Of a DNA stretch of 64,000 nucleotides, positions 9,289 to 18,146 are shown in pieces (position 1 is the first letter of the stretch; every line of letters starts with the position of its first letter). Below the pieces are notes generated by a model, which had not been told where the DNA came from, ran no database searches, and was given only the letters and a program-made list of their open reading frames with translations. The DNA lies in NCBI GenBank assembly GCA_965216955.1, contig CBDCGV010000002.1, positions 248,001 through 312,000 on the forward strand, written 5' to 3'. This stretch comes from CBDCGV01 sp965216955 (GTDB taxonomy: Bacteria; Bacteroidota; Bacteroidia; Chitinophagales; JADIYW01). A program made the position numbers and the translations under genes.

Positions 9289-10208
9289 GCATCGGTAATA
9301 AATCTACACCCATTTTTCTTTTACTGCTTTTACTCCTCTTAAGCAACTATATTTCAGCTCAGGAACTAAACTGTCAGGTAAGAATACAGGTTCCAAAACT
9401 ACAAACTGCTGATCCACAGATTTTTAAAACATTGGAAAGTGCCATTTTCGAATTTATGAATGGTAGAAAATGGACAGACGATGAGTTCAAGGAACACGAA
9501 AAAATTGACTGCTCCATAATTTTGAATATAACTAATGAAGTCTCCCAAAATGAATTTGGCGGCGAAATAATTATACAATCGCAACGCCCAATTTATAACA
9601 GTTCACTTAAAACTCCTCTTCTAAACTATAACGATAAAGACTTGTTTTTCGAATATAGTGAGCATGAAAATTTAGAGTATAATGACAATACTTTTTCTTC
9701 CAACCTTACTTCCATTTTAGCATACTATGCCTACATCATTATTGGACACGATTATGAATCATTCGATGAAGACGGTGGAAAACCATTTTTTCTAAAAGCA
9801 AAAAATGTGGTTGACAATATTCCTAGTAATTTATATTCAAGATATGGAGGATGGGCGCCTTTCGACGAGAATAAAAGTAGGTTTATGCTGGTAGACAACC
9901 TTTTGAATCCGAGGTATAAGGTGTATAACCAAATTTTTTATAATTACCATAGAAAAGGATTGGATAAAATGTATAGCGACGTAACTCAAAGTAGACAAAC
10001 CATATCAGCAAGTTTAGCCTTGATGGAAAGTATCTACGAAGACAATCCCAATGCTATGATATTAAGAACTTTCTTCTGGGCAAAATCTAAAGAATTGATA
10101 AATATTTATTCGAAAGCACCATCCATGGAAAAAAGTATCATGATTGCCTTACTTTCAAAGATAGATCCGCTCAATTCTGAAGAATATGAACGAATTAAAA
10201 AACTTTAG
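9285..10208 (+). CDS. DUF4835 family secreted protein
   Basis: This 307-residue protein starts with a Sec signal (MSIGNKSTPIFLLLLLLLL...ISAQ). The mature part, with stretches such as LNCQVRIQVPKLQTADPQIF and FEFMNGRKWTDDEF, matches the DUF4835 family, found in Bacteroidota directly between coaBC and recN. The function of the family is not known to me. Its ATG overlaps the coaBC TGA by 4 nt, so translation is probably coupled. The conserved position in an otherwise housekeeping cluster suggests a general envelope role (inference). Confidence 0.8.
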   Translation: MSIGNKSTPIFLLLLLLLLSNYISAQELNCQVRIQVPKLQTADPQIFKTLESAIFEFMNGRKWTDDEFKEHEKIDCSIILNITNEVSQNEFGGEIIIQSQRPIYNSSLKTPLLNYNDKDLFFEYSEHENLEYNDNTFSSNLTSILAYYAYIIIGHDYESFDEDGGKPFFLKAKNVVDNIPSNLYSRYGGWAPFDENKSRFMLVDNLLNPRYKVYNQIFYNYHRKGLDKMYSDVTQSRQTISASLALMESIYEDNPNAMILRTFFWAKSKELINIYSKAPSMEKSIMIALLSKIDPLNSEEYERIKKL

Positions 10209-10256
10209 CACTACTTATTTGTCTATTAATTATTGACTGTTTAGTTTTATTTTTTA

Positions 10257-11918
10257 ATGCTCAGTCAATTATATATCCAGAATTATGTACTTATAGATCA
10301 AGTTGAACTTCGATTTAACAAAGGGTTCAATGTAATTACAGGTGAAACTGGTGCGGGAAAGTCTATCCTTTTAGGAGCACTTAACCTCATTTTAGGAAAA
10401 AGAGTCGATACCTCTGTGTTAATTAATACAAGTAAGAAATGTATTATTGAAGCCACTTTCAATATTAAAAATTATACTTTAGAGCAACTTTTTGAAGTTA
10501 ACGATATCGACTTTGATGTAAATACCATTATAAGGAGAGAAATCACCTCAAGTGGAAAATCTAGGGCATTTGTCAATGATACGCCTGTCAATTTAAGCAC
10601 GTTAAAAACAATTACGTCTCAATTAGTAGATATGCACCAACAACAGGAGACTTTTAATAAGCTCTTATCTGAGGCGTTTTTAATTAATCTTTTAGATAAA
10701 ATGGCCGATAATTCTACTTTGTTATCTAACTACCATTTAGCATTCAAAGAATTAAAGGAAATCAATACTAAGATTATAAAAATAGAGGAAGAAATCAAAA
10801 CAAACCAGCAAGCTACAGATTACAATCAATTTTTATTAGATGAATTTTCTAAACTAAACCTAAGTATTGAGGATGATAAAGATATTGAAGAACAGTTAAA
10901 ATTATTAACTCATGCTGAAGATATAAAAGCCGGTATTCATCAAGCAATCAGCGTTATAGAAAATGGAGAATACGCGATTGAAAACCAACTTAGAGAAATC
11001 ATTAGGTTAATCTCTCCCCTCTCTACTCTTAATGAAGGTATAAATACAAACTTAGTAAGAACGGAGTCTCTCTTGGTTGAATTACAAGACATTCAAAACG
11101 AATTGTCATCTATAAGTGACCAAACACATTTGGATAATGATCGTATCGCTTACTTACAAGAACGCTCTTCGCAGATTAACAGGTTATATCAAAAACATCA
11201 AGTCTCAACAGTTGAAGATCTCATATCTGTTCAAAATACATTAGAATCAAAATTTAAAACCAGCGATGAACTACAGGTGCAATTAGAAACCCTAAAAAGA
11301 AAACAAGAAACCATAAAAGAGAAATGTTATCAACTAGCCACTACGCTTTCCCAAAGAAGAACCAAAAACTTCACCTCAATAAAGGAGAAAGTCAATGAAA
11401 CATTAAAAGTTATTGGAATGCCTTATGCCCAAATTAACATTTCAAAAGAAGAAAGAAATTCGTTAAATAATTTTGGAATAGACAATATAGAATTACTGTT
11501 CTCACCTAATAAAGGTGCTGCATTTTCCACCTTGCAGAAAGTAGGTTCGGGAGGAGAAAAGTCAAGGCTAATGCTCGCCTTTCAATCATTAATTGCTTCC
11601 TCAATGGTATTGCCTACTATGATTTTTGATGAAATTGATACTGGCATCTCTGGAGAGATTGCCCTGAAAGTTGGAGACTTACTAAAAAAAATGGCCGCTA
11701 GCCATCAAATTATTTCTATAAGTCATCTACCGCAAATTGCAGCAAAAGCAGACGAGCATTTCTTTGTTCATAAAAATCAAGAAAAAGAAAAGGCATCCAC
11801 CTCTATTAAATTACTAAACAAAAAGGAAAGGCTCCAAGAAATAGCAACAATGCTTAGCGGAAAAAACCCTGGAAAAGCTGCAATAAAAAATGCGGAAGAA
11901 TTAATTACCTATAATTGA
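10257..11918 (+). CDS. recN: DNA repair protein RecN
   Basis: RecN is an SMC-like ATPase acting in recombinational repair of double-strand breaks. The 553-residue protein has the Walker A motif GETGAGKS (residues 29-36), a central coiled coil of about residues 150-390, the ABC signature VGSGGEKSRLMLA and Walker B MIFDEIDTGISGE followed by the D-loop and the switch histidine (SISHLPQIAAKAD). Length and layout are normal for the family. It starts 48 nt after DUF4835 and the sialidase-like gene begins 7 nt after its stop. Confidence 0.96.
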   Translation: MLSQLYIQNYVLIDQVELRFNKGFNVITGETGAGKSILLGALNLILGKRVDTSVLINTSKKCIIEATFNIKNYTLEQLFEVNDIDFDVNTIIRREITSSGKSRAFVNDTPVNLSTLKTITSQLVDMHQQQETFNKLLSEAFLINLLDKMADNSTLLSNYHLAFKELKEINTKIIKIEEEIKTNQQATDYNQFLLDEFSKLNLSIEDDKDIEEQLKLLTHAEDIKAGIHQAISVIENGEYAIENQLREIIRLISPLSTLNEGINTNLVRTESLLVELQDIQNELSSISDQTHLDNDRIAYLQERSSQINRLYQKHQVSTVEDLISVQNTLESKFKTSDELQVQLETLKRKQETIKEKCYQLATTLSQRRTKNFTSIKEKVNETLKVIGMPYAQINISKEERNSLNNFGIDNIELLFSPNKGAAFSTLQKVGSGGEKSRLMLAFQSLIASSMVLPTMIFDEIDTGISGEIALKVGDLLKKMAASHQIISISHLPQIAAKADEHFFVHKNQEKEKASTSIKLLNKKERLQEIATMLSGKNPGKAAIKNAEELITYN

Positions 11919-11925
11919 AACAGCG

Positions 11926-13149
11926 ATGAGATTACTCAATCAATATATTCTGATAATATTTACTTTAATGATTATTACCTCCTGTAGCACAGAAGATACG
12001 GCCTCTAATCCGGAATTAAGCAGAGAAAGAACCGTGTTTAAAACAGGTATCAGGTATGATAATGGTGAATATATTAGAGGCACTTTTCAACCTACCATTA
12101 TTTCAACAAATTCTGGGAGCATTTTAATTTTTGCACAGGGGAGATTGGACAATAGTGAAGACAATACACATAAAACATTGATTTTTTCAAAATCAAATGA
12201 TCTTGGAAAAACCTGGTCACCAACGACATTTCTTACCAAGCCGGCTTATTTTTGGGGAGTTTGTGCGTTTTCCTTTTTAGATGATGTTTCAGGGAAAGAG
12301 AAAATTGTTGTGATGATGGCGATGAGTAAACCTAAAATGTTTGAGCGGTATTCCAATGAAGAATTACTTAAAGATTTTAATATAAATAGTGAGCATTACG
12401 ACAATGATGATGCTGGCATACTCTATCAGCTTACTTCTATTGACAATGGAAATACATGGACAAAAGAAGTGGTAAACGAAAACTTCCTGAACAATTTTGA
12501 TAACAATGGAAACTACATAAGTTTTTTTAGCCCTGTTGGTCAGTGGAACGAAATCACTGAAGGGCCAAATAAAGGAAGGTTCTTAATTTGCGGCCCTGTC
12601 AAATCTGGCAAAGAACCAATCAAAGACCCAGATGACATTTACGATTATGAAGGTAGTAACTCAACCATTATTTATAGTGACAATAAAGGAAAGTCCTGGC
12701 AACTGGGAGGAATGACTCCATATGGAGGAAATGAATCCTCTGTGGTAAGCATCAATGCCGGCAAAGACTTATTGATGATAAGAAGAAGAAATGATGACAG
12801 CCAATATAAACGTATCGCCAACTATAGTTCTGATGGTGGGCAAACTTGGTCTGAAAATAAAGCCGTTCAAGACCTACCCTCTCCAAAGTGCTTAGGAGTT
12901 ATGTTAGATGATGGGGATAAATTAATTTATTCTACTCCAAAAACGACCTTACGAACCAAAGGTCGGATATTTTGTAGCTATGATGATGGAAACACATGGG
13001 TAGGAAAAACAATACATCCAGATTTATTTTCTTACAGTGACATTGAACATATTAAAAATACAGATAAGTACATTGTAGCCTACTCACATGTTCACCATGG
13101 AGAATTCGGGTTGTGCGCGAGAACATTTGATGAAAGTTGGCTACCATAA
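11926..13149 (+). CDS. Sialidase-like BNR/Asp-box lipoprotein
   Basis: A lipoprotein signal (MRLLNQYILIIFTLMIITSC) is followed by an acidic mature start (STEDT), which in Bacteroidota favours surface display. Five Asp-box motifs are visible (NDLGKTW, DNGNTW, DNKGKSW, DGGQTW, DDGNTW), spaced as in a six-bladed beta propeller of the exo-alpha-sialidase superfamily. An Arg-rich RRRNDD segment could supply part of the arginine triad. I do not see the canonical FRIP motif, so the substrate may be sialic acid or another sugar acid or glycan. The gene follows recN by 7 nt but is functionally unrelated, perhaps a lineage-specific addition to the operon. Confidence 0.7.
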   Translation: MRLLNQYILIIFTLMIITSCSTEDTASNPELSRERTVFKTGIRYDNGEYIRGTFQPTIISTNSGSILIFAQGRLDNSEDNTHKTLIFSKSNDLGKTWSPTTFLTKPAYFWGVCAFSFLDDVSGKEKIVVMMAMSKPKMFERYSNEELLKDFNINSEHYDNDDAGILYQLTSIDNGNTWTKEVVNENFLNNFDNNGNYISFFSPVGQWNEITEGPNKGRFLICGPVKSGKEPIKDPDDIYDYEGSNSTIIYSDNKGKSWQLGGMTPYGGNESSVVSINAGKDLLMIRRRNDDSQYKRIANYSSDGGQTWSENKAVQDLPSPKCLGVMLDDGDKLIYSTPKTTLRTKGRIFCSYDDGNTWVGKTIHPDLFSYSDIEHIKNTDKYIVAYSHVHHGEFGLCARTFDESWLP

Positions 13150-13218
13150 TTACCTATAATTGGCCTATATTTTAATGAGAAGATAAAATAGATATAAACA
13201 AATAGTAGGTTCGAATTA

Positions 13219-15084
13219 ATGAAAAAGATATTAGGAATATCCGCATTCTATCATGATTCAGCTGCAGCGCTTATCATAAATGGAGAGATAATTGCCGCAG
13301 CTCAGGAGGAGCGTTTTACACGTGAAAAACATACTCCTGACTTTCCTGTTGAATCAATAAAATATTGCTTAAAAGAGGGAGGACTAGAGATAGATGAATT
13401 AGATGCTATTGTTTTTTATGACAAACCTTTACTAAAATTTGAAAGGCTTCTACAAACCTATTATACCTTTGCTCCTAAAGGAATTAGGTCGTTTTTAAAA
13501 GCCATGCCTATATGGATAAAAGAAAAGATTTTTTTAAGAAGACTTATCAATGGTGGTTTAAAAAAAGTTGGAAAATATGATAAAAATAAAACGCCCATCT
13601 TGTTTCCAGAACACCACTTATCTCATGCCGCAAGTGCATTTTTCCCCTCTCCTTTTGAAAGCGCAGCTATCTTAACAATTGATGGGGTTGGAGAATGGTG
13701 TACCGCATCTATCTGTTTGGGAAAGAAAGAACAAATTTCAATATTGAAAGAAATGAAATTCCCTAATTCGGTGGGTTTACTTTATAGTGCATTTACATAT
13801 TTTCTCGGTTTTAAAGTAAACTCAGGCGAATACAAATTAATGGGACTTGCGCCTTATGGTAATCCAGAAGCCGAAGGAACCTCGAAATTTGTAACAATTA
13901 TTAAAAACAACTTAGTAGACATCAAGGACGATGGTTCCATTTTGCTTAAGCAATCATACTTTAATTATGCCACCGGCCTTACGATGGTAAAGGATAAAAA
14001 ATGGGAAAAACTTTTTGGTTTTAAACGCAGGCAACCTGAATCCGAATTAAAACAAGAACATTGTGATCTTGCATTGGCGATTCAACAGGTTACCGAAGAA
14101 ATTGTTCTTAAAATGGCTGTGGAAGCCAAACGAATTACAAACTCAGATTACTTATGCTTATCGGGTGGTGTTGCTCTTAATTGCGTTGCAAATGGAAAAC
14201 TACTTAAGAAAAATATATTTAAAGATATTTATATACCCCCTGCCGCTGGTGATGCAGGAGGGGCTTTAGGAGCTGCCCTTACTATAAATCATATGTACTT
14301 TAAAGAAGAACGAAAAATCAATTATGATTTTGACTTATTCAAAGGTTCATATCTAGGTCCAGAATTTTCAAATGGAGAAATCCAGATAATGAATAAAAGA
14401 ATGAAAGCTGTTTCTAAGCATCATCAAGAATTTTCTACATTATCTGAATTTATTGCTTCAAAATTATCCGAAGGAAGTATTATTGGATGGTTTCAAGGAA
14501 GAATGGAGTTTGGGCCCAGAGCACTGGGAAACAGAAGTATTCTTGGCGATCCACGCATTCCGGAGATGCAAAAAAAAATGAACTTAAAAATCAAATATCG
14601 GGAAGGGTTCAGACCCTTTGCACCTTCAGTGCTTTCTGAAAAATGTGCTGAATATTTTGATATTGAAGCAAAATCCCCCTATATGCTAATGGTTGCTCCT
14701 GTAAAAGAAAAAAGAAGAAAAAAATTGCCTGATAATTATCATAGCTTATCACTTTGGGAAAAACTATACTTTGAACGTAGTGATATACAGTCAATTACTC
14801 ATTCGGACTTTTCTGCTCGAATTCAAACCGTACATAAAGAGACAAATCCAAGGTACTGGGAATTGATTAATACTTTTTATGAGCAAACCGATTGTGGTTT
14901 AATTATTAATACAAGTTTTAACGTACGTGGTGAACCGATTGTGTGTACTCCATATGATGCTTACCGTTGTTTCATGAGTACTGAAATGGATTATTTAGTA
15001 ATTAATGACTTTGTATATTGTAAAACGGAACAACCCGATTGGAAAAATAAAGAAAAATGGATGGTAAAATTCAAAATGGATTAA
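13219..15084 (+). CDS. O-carbamoyltransferase, NodU/CmcH/TobZ family
   Basis: This 621-residue protein begins MKKILGISAFYHDSAAALI and keeps the family landmarks QEERFTREKHTPDFP, HHLSHAASAFFPSPF with its metal/nucleotide-binding histidines, LTIDGVGEW, CLSGGVALNCVANGK, PPAAGDAGGALGAAL and the C-terminal FGPRALGNRSILGDPR and NTSFNVRGEPIV. It transfers a carbamoyl group from carbamoyl phosphate (via carbamoyl-AMP) to a hydroxyl on a sugar or secondary metabolite. No polysaccharide or metabolite cluster is next to it in this window, so its acceptor cannot be named. It sits 69 nt after the sialidase-like gene and converges on the HxlR gene. Confidence 0.9.
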   Translation: MKKILGISAFYHDSAAALIINGEIIAAAQEERFTREKHTPDFPVESIKYCLKEGGLEIDELDAIVFYDKPLLKFERLLQTYYTFAPKGIRSFLKAMPIWIKEKIFLRRLINGGLKKVGKYDKNKTPILFPEHHLSHAASAFFPSPFESAAILTIDGVGEWCTASICLGKKEQISILKEMKFPNSVGLLYSAFTYFLGFKVNSGEYKLMGLAPYGNPEAEGTSKFVTIIKNNLVDIKDDGSILLKQSYFNYATGLTMVKDKKWEKLFGFKRRQPESELKQEHCDLALAIQQVTEEIVLKMAVEAKRITNSDYLCLSGGVALNCVANGKLLKKNIFKDIYIPPAAGDAGGALGAALTINHMYFKEERKINYDFDLFKGSYLGPEFSNGEIQIMNKRMKAVSKHHQEFSTLSEFIASKLSEGSIIGWFQGRMEFGPRALGNRSILGDPRIPEMQKKMNLKIKYREGFRPFAPSVLSEKCAEYFDIEAKSPYMLMVAPVKEKRRKKLPDNYHSLSLWEKLYFERSDIQSITHSDFSARIQTVHKETNPRYWELINTFYEQTDCGLIINTSFNVRGEPIVCTPYDAYRCFMSTEMDYLVINDFVYCKTEQPDWKNKEKWMVKFKMD

Positions 15085-15123
15085 TAAAAAACAATGAACT
15101 CAAAATGATTGAAAAGCCAGTCG

Positions 15124-15151
15124 TTATATAGCTGTTTAATTAGCTATATAA
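15124..15151. terminator. Hairpin between convergent genes, possible bidirectional terminator
   Basis: A perfect 10-bp stem (TTATATAGCT 15124-15133 with AGCTATATAA 15142-15151) with an 8-nt loop lies between the convergent carbamoyltransferase and HxlR genes. The stem is A/T-rich and the U-tract is weak, so the terminator call rests partly on position. Confidence 0.45.
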
Positions 15152-15170
15152 AAGTTAAAACCAAACATTA

Positions 15171-15503
15171 CTAAGATTGATTCTCTACTACAAAATTTCC
15201 CCAATCTGCAATTGATTTAATTAGAGGAACCAATGTTCTCCCAAATTTAGTTAAGGAATATTCAACTTTTAATGGAGGCTTTGAAGTATAGACCTTTCGT
15301 TTGATTAACCCATCATTTTCCATTGTTTTCAATTGTAAACTCAAAGTACGTTCTGTTACGGTAGGCATTTTCTTTTTTAATTCATTGTATCGTAAAGATT
15401 CTTCAATCAAATAATATAGAATAACTGTTTTCCATTTACCACCAATAATACCCATGGTTAAACTCGTACAACAAGGATATTCCTTTCCATTAAACTTATA
15501 CAT
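15171..15503 (-). CDS. HxlR family winged-helix transcriptional regulator
   Basis: The 110-residue protein has the HxlR family layout: a Cys near the N-terminus (YPCCTS), then IIGGKWKTVILYYLIEESLRYNE, the recognition helix region VTERTLSLQLKTMENDGLI and the wing KPPLKVEYSLTKFG. Such regulators often sense reactive electrophiles, aldehydes or oxidants, sometimes through that cysteine. It is divergent from the nitroreductase gene, with 97 nt between start codons carrying several copies of a CTATAG-type palindrome. Control of the nitroreductase and of itself is therefore likely (inference). Confidence 0.9.
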   Translation of the reverse strand: MYKFNGKEYPCCTSLTMGIIGGKWKTVILYYLIEESLRYNELKKKMPTVTERTLSLQLKTMENDGLIKRKVYTSKPPLKVEYSLTKFGRTLVPLIKSIADWGNFVVENQS

Positions 15504-15539
15504 AATCTCAAAAAATTATACTATACTTTTTGACCGTTA

Positions 15540-15589
15540 TTGCAAAGATAAGCAACTATAGTTATGTTTGCTACTATAAAATCTATAGT
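15540..15589. promoter_or_regulatory. Divergent promoters and putative HxlR operators
   Basis: For the nitroreductase: TTG at 15540-15542, 20 nt, TATGTTTG at 15563-15570, a full match to the Bacteroidota promoter. For hxlR on the minus strand: CAAAGATA at 15543-15550 reads TATCTTTG, though I find no good -33 partner. Between and after them lie the palindrome AACTATAGTT (15554-15563) and the inverted pair ACTATA/TATAGT (about 15573-15589), candidate HxlR binding sites overlapping the promoter. Confidence 0.6.
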
Positions 15590-15600
15590 AAAAATATATA

Positions 15601-16276
15601 ATGAATACACCAAATATTTTAAAAGAAGATATTATTAATGCATTTCAATTCAGACATGCAACAAAGGAGTTTGATGCAACAAAAAAAGTATCTGATGAAG
15701 ATATAAACTTCATTTTACAAACTGCAAATTTATCTCCAAGTTCATTTGGATTTGAGCCTTGGCATTTTGTTGTAGTTCAAGATAAAGAACTACGTGAGTT
15801 ACTAAAACCTGTTGCTTGGGGTGCCCCACTAAAATTAGATACGGCAAGTCATTTTATTTTAGGTTTAACCATGAAGGCGCCAATGACTAAATGGGATTCA
15901 GATTATATCACGCATATGATGAAGGATATAAAACAGTTTCCAGCGGATGTAGTAGAAACATATTCTAAATTTTATAGAGAATTTCAAGAACGAGATTTTG
16001 ATTTAGATACGGATAAAAAACTTTTTGATTGGGCAGCAAAACAATGTTACATTGCTTTAGGAAATATGATAACAGCAGCAGCTCTAACTGGAATTGATAG
16101 TTGTCCTATAGAAGGATTCCATCAAGAAAAGGCTGAGAAATTATTGGAAGAAAAATTTAATATTGATACTGAAAAATATGGATTATCATATATGGTAGCC
16201 TTTTGGTTATAGAAAAGGAGCTCCTCCTTTTCCAAAATCAAGAAGAAATATTGATCAGATTGTAACCTGGAAATAA
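15601..16276 (+). CDS. Nitroreductase family oxidoreductase (NfsB-like), frameshifted near the C-terminus
   Basis: An FMN-dependent NAD(P)H oxidoreductase of the nitroreductase family: FQFRHATKEFDATKKVSDE carries the N-terminal FMN phosphate-binding Arg, then LSPSSFGFEPWHFVVV, and DSCPIEGF before the last helix. The uninterrupted frame stops at 16212 after AFWL. Removing one T from the run 16201-16204 restores GYRKGAPPFPKSRRN and an end at 16276. That tail contains the conserved Lys-Ser-Arg which contacts FMN, so the intact gene almost certainly runs to 16276. It is divergent from the HxlR gene, which probably controls it. Confidence 0.85.
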
Positions 16277-16315
16277 GGCATAAAGCAAATTAAACTTTGT
16301 AGCTAATAGACTCTA

Positions 16316-16347
16316 GATCCCAAAGCATTTTGTTTTGGGATTTTTTT
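16316..16347 (+). terminator. Rho-independent terminator after nitroreductase
   Basis: An 8-bp stem ATCCCAAA (16317-16324) pairing with TTTGGGAT (16334-16341), a 9-nt loop and a following T run to 16347 form a canonical intrinsic terminator 40 nt after the restored nitroreductase stop. Confidence 0.85.
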
Positions 16348-16367
16348 GTTATTTAGCTTAAAATAAA

Positions 16368-17120
16368 ATGACAGAATTAGAGCTAATAATTAACCTTCAT
16401 AAAAATTCAGAAAGACAAGGTCCAGGAAGTCAAAATGAAACGCTGAAGGCCCTTAATTTAATGAATTTATCAAGCGACCGAAAATTAAAAATAGCAGACA
16501 TTGGATGCGGTTCCGGGGGACAAACAATTACACTCGCACAGCATATAAACGGACAAATAACAGCAATTGACTTATTTCCTGAATTTTTGGATGAATTAAA
16601 CAAAAAATCTCAAAAATTAGGATTAACAAAAAAAATTACAACCCTTCAAAAATCAATGGAAGACTTAACATTCAACGATGAAGCACTCGATATTATTTGG
16701 GCAGAGGGCTCCATTTACAATATTGGATTTGAGAGAGGAATCAAGAAATGGAAAGACTATTTGAAAGTAGGTGGCTACCTGGCAGTAAGTGAAATTACCT
16801 GGATCACTAATACAAGGCCCAAAGAAATTGAAACATTTTGGACAACTGAATATCCAGAAATTGATACTGCTTCAAACAAAATCAGGATTTTAGAAAATAA
16901 TGGATACTCGCTAATTGGCTATTTCTATTTAACTCAGAATAGTTGGATCGAGAACTATTACAAACCAATGCAAGAACGATTTGAGGTATTCTTAAAACGA
17001 AACGACAATACGGAACTTGCAAAAAAAATTGTTGAAGAAAATAAGACCGAAATCAATTTGTACATGAAATTTAAGGACTATTATAGCTATGGATTTTACA
17101 TAGCTCAAAAAAGTAAATAA
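16368..17120 (+). CDS. Class I SAM-dependent methyltransferase
   Basis: The 250-residue protein carries motif I IADIGCGSGGQTITLA (about residues 42-57), the acidic motif II ITAIDLFPEF and a motif near IIWAEGSIYNIGFERG. This is a standard Rossmann methyltransferase, most like the uncharacterised Bacteroidota group often annotated as methyltransferase domain 11/25. It is cytosolic. It lies just after a strong terminator, so it is transcribed on its own or with the DUF2071 gene 96 nt downstream. Small-molecule methylation is likely; the substrate is not evident. Confidence 0.8.
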   Translation: MTELELIINLHKNSERQGPGSQNETLKALNLMNLSSDRKLKIADIGCGSGGQTITLAQHINGQITAIDLFPEFLDELNKKSQKLGLTKKITTLQKSMEDLTFNDEALDIIWAEGSIYNIGFERGIKKWKDYLKVGGYLAVSEITWITNTRPKEIETFWTTEYPEIDTASNKIRILENNGYSLIGYFYLTQNSWIENYYKPMQERFEVFLKRNDNTELAKKIVEENKTEINLYMKFKDYYSYGFYIAQKSK

Positions 17121-17216
17121 AAAAGACAGGATGCAACAATGTACAATATAAATTCAGTATACTCACTGCTTTTCGTCAAACACTGGGTATCTATCCTATA
17201 ATCTATCTAAGTTTAA

Positions 17217-17975
17217 ATGACTATCCAAGAAATATTAAATAAAACGGAGCATAGACCTTGGAAAATTCCAAATGAAAACTGGAAGTTTTACCAGGAATGG
17301 AATGATGCAATATTCTTGCATTGGCAAGTTGATCTAACAAAACTAAGAGAACTTGTTCCCAAAGAATTAGAGATTGATCTTTTCAATGGAAATCCTTGGG
17401 TATCTATGGTAGCATTTACCATGGAGAAGGTTAGACCAAAGAACCTACCAGCGTTCTCTCCTATTTCCAACTTTGACGAAATTAATATTAGGACATATGT
17501 TAAATCAAATAATAAGGCTGGAGTTTATTTTTTGAGTATTGAGGCCGGATCAAATTTATCCTGCAAAATTGCTAAAGCCATTTCAGAACTTCCTTATCGT
17601 TATTCAAAAGTTAATCGAAATGAAGGATTGTTTGAATCTTCTAATCCAAAATTTGGTGACAGACTAACACTTGAATATCAAATTGGAAATACAAAGAACA
17701 ATAAAACTGAACTTGATAAATGGTTAACAGAAAGATATGCTCTATTTCAAGATACGAGTCAATCAATTAATGAATTCGAAATTCATCATTTAGAGTGGCC
17801 AATAGATGAAATTAAATTAAAAGATATTAAATCTTTATTATCCAAGATTTTGAAAAACCTAATAACTAATAACCCCCAATTATCACATTATTCTAAAGGC
17901 GTAAAAGTAATTGCATGGGGAAAGAATAAGACCTACAAAATAAAACTACCCTCAGGTAATGAAAATAACAGCTAA
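17217..17975 (+). CDS. DUF2071 (YqjF-like) family protein
   Basis: The 252-residue protein matches the DUF2071/COG3361 family: HRPWKIPNENWKFYQEWNDAIFLHWQ at the start, then WVSMVAFTMEKVRPKNLPAF and NIRTYVKSNNKAGVYFLSIE. The family has an acetoacetate-decarboxylase-like fold, but the activity is unknown. No signal peptide is visible. Nothing nearby explains its role. It is followed by about 50 nt that include a short ATTGTC/GACAAT hairpin and an 8-C run (18016-18023) before the convergent lipoprotein gene. Confidence 0.8.
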   Translation: MTIQEILNKTEHRPWKIPNENWKFYQEWNDAIFLHWQVDLTKLRELVPKELEIDLFNGNPWVSMVAFTMEKVRPKNLPAFSPISNFDEINIRTYVKSNNKAGVYFLSIEAGSNLSCKIAKAISELPYRYSKVNRNEGLFESSNPKFGDRLTLEYQIGNTKNNKTELDKWLTERYALFQDTSQSINEFEIHHLEWPIDEIKLKDIKSLLSKILKNLITNNPQLSHYSKGVKVIAWGKNKTYKIKLPSGNENNS

Positions 17976-18146
17976 AAAAGTGCTATAAAATTGTCTCTTA
18001 AGGACAATGTATATTCCCCCCCCTTTAATCAATTCTCAAAATAATATGGGTAAACATCTCCCTCAGGTGCATGGCAACCTCCTGCCAGTTCCTCACTAAA
18101 TTCAACCAATTGTTGTACCCAAGTAATTACTGGATCTTTAATTCTT

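Noticed and set aside
13206..13218. tRNA T-loop-like GGTTCGAATTA upstream of the carbamoyltransferase gene
   Set aside because: No acceptor stem, anticodon arm or D-arm can be drawn in the flanking bases; it is chance. No tRNA gene was seen in the window.
18016..18023. C8 run as phase-variable tract
   Set aside because: It lies in non-coding DNA between convergent gene ends and not near a promoter or start codon.
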